This document shows positions 5,503 through 9,267 of a stretch of DNA of 9,267 nt, piece after piece. The stretch covers positions 1 to 9,267 of the forward strand of contig JAITFA010000170.1 in assembly GCA_031281685.1 (NCBI GenBank). Direction: 5' to 3'. The stretch's first letter is position 1. Every line of letters starts with the position of its first letter. The notes beneath the pieces are model-generated. The model saw only the letters and a program-made list of their open reading frames with translations, had not been told where the DNA came from and searched no databases. The position numbers and the translations under genes were made by a program. Source of the DNA: Treponema sp. (GTDB taxonomy: Bacteria > Spirochaetota > Spirochaetia > Treponematales > Breznakiellaceae).

Positions 5503-7011
5503 TTAAAATTTTATACGAGACATGAGATGGTAGGGGAAGTCCACACCCAAAAAATGACTGTACTGCAACTGAGCCTGTCTCATGAGCATATCGAAGCCAT
5601 TGAGTACACGACAGCCCGCTTCTGAAGCGCGTTTTAACAAAAGGGTGCGTTCAGGCTTGTAGACCAAGTCCATAACCACCTCGAAGCCGCTGAACCGGTA
5701 AAGCTCAAGCGGATCATGCTCTTCATAGCCGATCATACCGACTGAAGTGGTCTGGATGATGATATCCGCGTATTTTTTTATGAGGTCAATGCCTTTGCTG
5801 TCGAGGCGGCGCCACGCGAAGTTGTACTGCTCGGCTAAATCCCGCGCCCTGAGTTCAGTACGATTAAGAATAAGCGCCTTGCCGCCCAGCCTAAATACCT
5901 CCGATGCGACTGAACGCGCCGCGCCACCTGCCCCAACAATGGTGATCCGCTTCCCTTTGAAGTTTTTCTTGCCAATGAAGTCCAGCAGTGAGCCTGAAAA
6001 ACCCGGGGCGTCTGTGTTAAAACCGTCCCAGCCCTCCGGCGAGCGTACGATAGTGTTGCAAGCCCCGATGGATTTTACCTCTTTAGCAGCGGAGGACAGA
6101 TAGGGTAACACCGCTTCCTTGTGCGGAATCGTTACCGACACGCCTTCTATGCCAAGTTCCCCGGCTAGTTTCAGGAACGCCTCAATAGAATCGGTCTGAA
6201 ATGGTACATACACTGCGTCGAGGTTTTCAAATTTGAAAGCAGCGTTAAAAAACGGGGGACTCAGGGTGGTTTTCAGGGGGAAGCCTGTAATCCCGAAGAT
6301 GCGGGTTTGGGGTGTTATGGAACGAAACCTGAAAAGTTCCGCGAGTTCCTGCGGATCGAACTGCCCCGGAGCGGCGATTGGGGAATCAGGCTCGCCCTTT
6401 GCCGAGGCATACGATATTTGGGAACCGAACTGTTCCGCAAGTATACGGCTTGGCGCGCCAAACGGACCCATGCATACAATAATCTTGTCCATATCAGCGG
6501 TTTGCTTTGCCGCGATAAGTACCTTGAGCATATCTTCAGTGGAATGGGGCGTAACCGCGAGCTTCACCAGCTCGTCACCCACCCGGCGCAGACTCCGTAT
6601 CTGCGTGACCAAATCCTCGCCAACGCCGTTGATATTATGCTTTGAGCGGATGATTCGCGTACCAAAGGTCCTGACCGCCTCTTCGATGTTTGGCATGTCA
6701 AGGCAGTCCTCAAGATCGACAAAGGCAAAGTTATGGCGGCGATCCGTCTGAGCAAAGGCAAGCGCACGGGAGAAGAGACTGATCCGGTTTCCCTCGCCAC
6801 CCGTGAAGTGGCCGCCGTCCGCCTCACGCCGAATCGTTAGGATAAGCGGCAGTCCGGCCATTGTCGGAAAACGCCTGATGTGCAGGCGCTCGTCAGCCTC
6901 AAGGCAATCGACCCGCAGTTCAGCGAGGTCTACATACTTACGATACTTGTCAAGAATTTCCAAATCCCGCGCAAGGGTCTTGCTCGTTAAACAAATGCAT
7001 AGTTTCGCCAT
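5503..7011 (-). CDS. aroDE: Bifunctional type I 3-dehydroquinate dehydratase / shikimate dehydrogenase
   Basis: This single 502-residue protein would catalyse two consecutive shikimate steps: dehydroquinate to dehydroshikimate (AroD half, about 1-235) and NADPH reduction to shikimate (AroE half, about 236-502). AroD residues are present: Glu31 in ELRVD, Arg61, Glu101 in VDLED, catalytic His125 in SKHNI and Schiff-base Lys150 in KLAVTP. AroE residues are present: the shikimate-site LSP (250-252), catalytic Lys298 in SVTIPHK, Asp334 in GFNTDAPG, the Rossmann loop GAGGAA (360-365), NRT, and the C-terminal NGFDMLMRQA. Both active sites look functional. Similar fusions are known in chlamydiae, plants and some spirochaetes. 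GGAG (7019-7022) lies 7 nt from the ATG. The upstream gene's stop is 20 nt away, which places this second in the operon. Confidence 0.96.
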   Translation of the reverse strand: MAKLCICLTSKTLARDLEILDKYRKYVDLAELRVDCLEADERLHIRRFPTMAGLPLILTIRREADGGHFTGGEGNRISLFSRALAFAQTDRRHNFAFVDLEDCLDMPNIEEAVRTFGTRIIRSKHNINGVGEDLVTQIRSLRRVGDELVKLAVTPHSTEDMLKVLIAAKQTADMDKIIVCMGPFGAPSRILAEQFGSQISYASAKGEPDSPIAAPGQFDPQELAELFRFRSITPQTRIFGITGFPLKTTLSPPFFNAAFKFENLDAVYVPFQTDSIEAFLKLAGELGIEGVSVTIPHKEAVLPYLSSAAKEVKSIGACNTIVRSPEGWDGFNTDAPGFSGSLLDFIGKKNFKGKRITIVGAGGAARSVASEVFRLGGKALILNRTELRARDLAEQYNFAWRRLDSKGIDLIKKYADIIIQTTSVGMIGYEEHDPLELYRFSGFEVVMDLVYKPERTLLLKRASEAGCRVLNGFDMLMRQAQLQYSHFLGVDFPYHLMSRIKF

Positions 7012-7031
7012 CAGGGTACTCCAAAAGTAAG

Positions 7032-7517
7032 CTAAAAGTCAGACCTATAGATACGGATCACTGACACCAGTGAATCAGTGAAATCAAGACGCAACACAAG
7101 GGGCCAGCCACGGCTTGGCAGCGAATAGAGCGTACAGTTGTCATAGTTCTCCACGGGCCAGCGGAGGGTTGCCGCGCTTGACGAGCGGCTGTCTCCGATC
7201 TTAACCCCATAAGCGCTCTGTAGAGAGATTTGCCACACGCGATCCTTGTACACATAGAAGTTAAAGCCGTTGTTATACATGAAGATGACGTCATCCTGCC
7301 AATCTTCCAGTCCTCGTTCCGGGTATACAGCCACAGGAACGCCAAAAAGGGAAACTAACTCAGCCAGAGTCATCCCAATGAACGAAGATGGGTCATTAGT
7401 ATCAATGGTGTTAAACTGAACCCCAGATGCGGTCCATTGCGGCGTGTTTGAACTCTGCGGCGAGAGCGTGGTACACGAGGCAAACGTAAAAAACAAAAGC
7501 CATTGGATATGTTGCAT
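7032..7517 (-). CDS. Putative lipoprotein of unknown function
   Basis: This 161-residue protein has a hydrophobic start (MQHIQWLLFFTFASC) ending in a relaxed spirochaete-type lipobox FAS-Cys15, so it is probably a periplasm-facing lipoprotein. The n-region has only a histidine for positive charge, which is weak for a signal peptide. The mature part contains FIGMTLAELVSLFGVPVAVYPERG and DDVIFMYNNGFNFYVYKDRVWQI, a small beta-rich domain I cannot name; from memory treponemes have similar short proteins. The start is fixed by an in-frame TAA two codons upstream of the ATG. The ribosome binding site is poor (GAG at 7524-7526). It is first in the leftward operon, 20 nt ahead of aroDE, and divergent from the membrane-protein gene at 7600. 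Confidence 0.75.
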   Translation of the reverse strand: MQHIQWLLFFTFASCTTLSPQSSNTPQWTASGVQFNTIDTNDPSSFIGMTLAELVSLFGVPVAVYPERGLEDWQDDVIFMYNNGFNFYVYKDRVWQISLQSAYGVKIGDSRSSSAATLRWPVENYDNCTLYSLPSRGWPLVLRLDFTDSLVSVIRIYRSDF

Positions 7518-7599
7518 AGCTTACTCTAGCCGCAAACAGCGAAAACAACAAGACCGCACGGGGCTTTATACGCGACGCTGGTATTTGATACGATGAGCC
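7518..7599. promoter_or_regulatory. Divergent intergenic region, probable promoters for both directions
   Basis: Only 82 bp separate the leftward lipoprotein-aroDE-rpiA operon from the rightward membrane-protein gene. On the minus strand TATAAA (7565-7570) could be a -10 element for the operon, but no convincing -35 lies at the right spacing. No clear promoter was seen for the rightward gene. Assignment rests mostly on position. Confidence 0.35.
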
Positions 7600-8226
7600 A
7601 TGAAGTTGTTCTGTCTTCTTTGGATACCGCTCTTCTATCTTTTCTGGTCATCGATATCATCGGACGAGGGACTGGGTTCCGGCGGACTCTGGGCATTACT
7701 GCTTGGAAGCGTCTACGCAGTAGCGGTATTCTTTTTCGGCCCTTTCATCAGGGAAGAGGGTGGCTTTGGCTATTCCCGCTGGCTCAGTATCAGCGTTGAC
7801 TTGGTGAGCGTGCCTGCGCTGGCGCCCTTCGTGGTATTCGCGCTGTTTCTGCCGTTCCGCATATGCCGTGACTTCACCCGCTTTACCCTGCTCTGGCTCA
7901 TTCCCGATATACTGATCAGGATTATCGCATGGAGCGTCCGAAATGATCCCACCCAGCTTATCCTTGTGCCTATACTGCGAACCGCTATTGTTATAGGTAT
8001 ATCCGGCTGTATCCGGCTTGTCATGAGCGGCAAAGTTCTGGGCATAATCATCGCGAGTCTGGGTCTGCTTGCCTTGCCCTTTGGAGCCTCAAGCTGCTAC
8101 TGGTTCTTCTTTTGCCAGCGCCCGCGTGAAGGTTTTATTCTGCTTGCCATAACCTTGGTTCCTATGTTGCTTCATTGTGCGTTCCAGTTTACAAGCGCGG
8201 GACGTGTACAGAAGAGCCTTGCTTAA
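7600..8226 (+). CDS. Polytopic membrane protein of unknown function
   Basis: I do not recognise a named family for this 208-residue protein. Hydrophobic segments lie near residues 2-19, 29-49, 62-86, 95-113, 120-140, 145-165 and 178-197, so it is an integral inner-membrane protein with about seven spans. Short charged loops (FIREEGGFGYSR, RICRDFTR, VRNDPTQ) separate the spans, and the end is polar (SAGRVQKSLA). There are no transporter or enzyme motifs. The start at 7600 is chosen because it opens with a signal-like MKLFCLLWIP; the preceding GATGAG is a poor Shine-Dalgarno at very short distance. An overlapping frame that begins at 7593 ends early and is a shadow. The gene stands alone, divergent from the lipoprotein gene. 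Confidence 0.7.
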   Translation: MKLFCLLWIPLFYLFWSSISSDEGLGSGGLWALLLGSVYAVAVFFFGPFIREEGGFGYSRWLSISVDLVSVPALAPFVVFALFLPFRICRDFTRFTLLWLIPDILIRIIAWSVRNDPTQLILVPILRTAIVIGISGCIRLVMSGKVLGIIIASLGLLALPFGASSCYWFFFCQRPREGFILLAITLVPMLLHCAFQFTSAGRVQKSLA

Positions 8227-8241
8227 ACATAAGAGGCAGGG

Positions 8242-8268
8242 AACACCTCCCGCCGGCTTGCCGGTGTT
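8242..8268 (+). terminator. Possible hairpin terminator after the membrane-protein gene
   Basis: The arms AACACC (8242-8247) and GGTGTT (8263-8268) flank a G+C-rich loop that itself contains CCGG-CTTG-CCGG (8253-8264). It begins 15 nt after the stop codon at 8226. Only a short TTTGTT follows, so termination would be weak. Confidence 0.35.
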
Positions 8269-8309
8269 TGTTGGTACGAGACATGAAAAGCAGGATTTTG
8301 GGCGGTTGA

Positions 8310-8570
8310 CCTATTGAAAACTGCGTAATCAAGCCAGCGCAACCCGGAAAAAACGCAAGTGAGTGGAAGGACAAACTTGACCGAGGTGTCGAGGGCGTTC
8401 AGCATATCAGCTTTGTCGTGCCAGACAGAGAAAAAGCCCAAGTAAAGTTGCAGTCTATCGGCGTGCCGCCGCCCTACCATATTGGCTACTGGCTCGGCGG
8501 CACATATTCTTTTACAAACAATGTCCCGCAGCTTGGCGTTGAAGTCAACATCAAAACTGATGACGCATGA
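8310..8570 (+). pseudogene. Truncated VOC (glyoxalase/bleomycin-resistance) family protein
   Basis: After a TGA at 8307-8309 the frame stays open for 86 codons. It reads PIENCVIKPAQPGKNASEWKDKLDRGVEGVQHISFVV, then PQLGVEVNIK, then the stop. This matches the C-terminal half of small vicinal-oxygen-chelate proteins of the methylmalonyl-CoA-epimerase/lactoylglutathione-lyase type: an IxLI.P strand, the W-x-D-x-L linker, GVxHI with the metal-binding histidine, and a final strand with the metal-ligand glutamate. No in-frame start with a Shine-Dalgarno precedes it, and the N-terminal module, about half of a normal 130-150 residue protein, is missing. It is therefore best read as a remnant. The short upstream stretch in the same frame is interrupted by the TGA and shows no VOC strand. 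Confidence 0.7.
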
Positions 8571-8617
8571 TCACCCGCTGATCACCCGCGCAAAGGGCGT
8601 CCATGCGGAGGGCGTCC
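8568..8617. repeat. Two short direct duplications after the VOC remnant
   Basis: TGATCACCCGC occurs twice back to back (8568-8578, 8579-8589); the first copy overlaps the TGA stop of the VOC remnant. Directly after, AGGGCGTCC occurs twice with a 15-bp period (8594-8602, 8609-8617). These look like small slippage or junction scars in the 50 bp between the remnant and the end of azlD. Confidence 0.7.
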
Positions 8618-8619
8618 CG

Positions 8620-9000
8620 TTACCGGGCAAGTAGCCGTTCCAGTACCATGTAAAGCGCGGTTCCGCCTAAAATGCTAACAAGGAAGTTCCGTCGCCACAG
8701 ATGCACAAGGAGAGTGAATACCGACGCCGCCAGTACCGGAATTGCGCCTTCCAGATTCTCTTTTAGCGGAACGGCGATACTGTTTACCGCAAGCACGGTC
8801 ATGGCCGCCGGGGGAACCGCCTTTTCAACAAGCAAAAAAAAACGGTCGGAGGCTTTTTGTTTTTTTACTTGTCCATCGCCCTCCGCGCCCTCCGCTTCCT
8901 TTTTTCGGGATCTCAGAAACAGAAACGGAAAAGCCCGGCAGAGAAAAACCAAGAGGCCTATAGCGGCTGTATAAAACACGGCGGTTTTAATATCCGGCAT
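8620..9000 (-). CDS. azlD: AzlD family branched-chain amino-acid exporter subunit
   Basis: This is the small subunit of the AzlCD two-component inner-membrane exporter, which in characterised cases exports branched-chain amino acids or their analogues. The 126 residues are within the family range (about 100-120, slightly long). Hydrophobic spans lie near 8-30, 64-80, 84-100 and 106-122. Family features are the CRAFPFLF motif after the first span, VLAVNSI in the middle, and the C-terminal LLVHLWRRNFLVSILGGTALYMVL. A hydrophilic, charged insertion at about 30-52 (SRKKEAEGAEGDGQVKKQK) explains the extra length. The start is 3 nt after the azlC stop, with GGAGGA (9011-9016) upstream at a slightly long distance. 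Confidence 0.9.
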   Translation of the reverse strand: MPDIKTAVFYTAAIGLLVFLCRAFPFLFLRSRKKEAEGAEGDGQVKKQKASDRFFLLVEKAVPPAAMTVLAVNSIAVPLKENLEGAIPVLAASVFTLLVHLWRRNFLVSILGGTALYMVLERLLAR

Positions 9001-9003
9001 AAG

Positions 9004-9267
9004 CTATTCTTCCTCCGGGGAAACAACCTTGCCTCTGGCGCGATCTATGCTTATCTCGACCAGCGCGATTGCCGCCACTAGCGATACAAGCAGCGCGAAA
9101 CGCTGCGGCAGAAACAGCACCGCAAGAACAGCCGCCCCTGTGGACGCAATAAAGGGAGCGGCTTTCTTTACCTTGAAAATCTGTTCGCACATAAGCACAA
9201 TAAAAAGCGCGGTAAGCGAAAAGCCTATACCTTCAAAGTTGAAGGGGATAAGGGACCCGGCAATAGC
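9004..9267 (-). CDS. azlC: AzlC family exporter subunit, C-terminal 87 residues (runs off right edge)
   Basis: The frame is open to the window edge, so the N-terminal roughly 140-150 residues are outside; AzlC proteins are usually about 230-240 long. The visible part has the phrase FNFEGIGFSLTALFIVLMCEQ, typical of the AzlC region before the last spans, followed by two hydrophobic segments and a polar tail ending in EEE. A GTG or ATG near 9190-9198 could be mistaken for a start, but the protein similarity continues upstream of it. It forms the large subunit with AzlD, which begins 3 nt after its stop, so the two are co-transcribed leftward. Confidence 0.88.
   Translation of the reverse strand, partial: AIAGSLIPFNFEGIGFSLTALFIVLMCEQIFKVKKAAPFIASTGAAVLAVLFLPQRFALLVSLVAAIALVEISIDRARGKVVSPEEE

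Noticed and set aside
6233..6751. Plus-strand ORF of 172 residues antisense to aroDE
   Set aside because: It lies wholly across conserved aroDE coding sequence, is of low complexity (Ser/Arg/Ala) and has no recognisable domain.
7038..7071. Additional GTCAGAC and CTGACACC motifs as REP-like copies
   Set aside because: They lie inside the coding end of the lipoprotein gene (codons for RSDF and DSLVSV), so coding constraint and chance explain them.
8223..8480. Minus-strand ORF of 85 residues in the gap before azlD
   Set aside because: The plus strand in the same place carries clear VOC-family sequence; the minus ORF shows no similarity I recognise and is probably a shadow.

Overview
The window looks like chromosome of a spirochaete, most likely a Treponema of the termite-gut type. 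The reasons are a fused AroD-AroE protein, small lipoprotein and membrane genes with a treponemal feel, a moderate base composition, and biosynthetic genes (ilvD, aroDE) that host-restricted treponemes lack. The genus call is inference from family recognition; no rRNA or other marker gene is present.

Layout. 1-631 (-): 5' part of ilvD (dihydroxy-acid dehydratase), running off the left edge. 632-1063: a gene-poor gap with small inverted repeats, a possible decayed ORF and a good sigma70-type promoter facing right. 1064-3652 (+): a tight three-gene ABC-2 exporter operon (two permeases and an ATPase of the COG4587/COG3694/COG4586 type). 3653-4126: an intergenic region between convergent genes. 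It holds a small decayed ORF and the most striking object in the window, a 12-unit array of the 8-bp palindrome ATGCGCAT, repeated every 21 bp (one step is 20 bp). 4127-7517 (-): an apparent four-gene operon read leftward, in order lipoprotein, aroDE fusion, rpiA and a DUF6062-like Cys/His protein. 7600-8226 (+): a divergent polytopic membrane protein of unknown function. 8227-8619: a gap with a hairpin, a truncated VOC/glyoxalase-family pseudogene and short direct duplications. 8620-9267 (-): azlD and the 3' part of azlC, an AzlCD branched-chain amino-acid exporter.

How the genes fit together. IlvD makes branched-chain 2-oxo acids and AzlCD exports branched-chain amino acids, so the two edges touch the same metabolism, though they are 8 kb apart and probably unlinked. 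The leftward operon joins the pentose-phosphate enzyme RpiA with a bifunctional shikimate enzyme. The coupled DUF6062-like protein, with two CxxC...CxxH pairs, is a likely metal-binding protein of unknown role.

The candidate undescribed element is the 21-bp-phased palindrome array at 3808-4045. It has helical phasing (two turns per unit), a second AAC/GTT signature midway between palindromes, and a 50-bp dyad with perfect 14-bp arms centred on unit 2. It lies between convergent operons and begins just upstream of a small ORF whose Shine-Dalgarno sequence now faces ACG instead of ATG.
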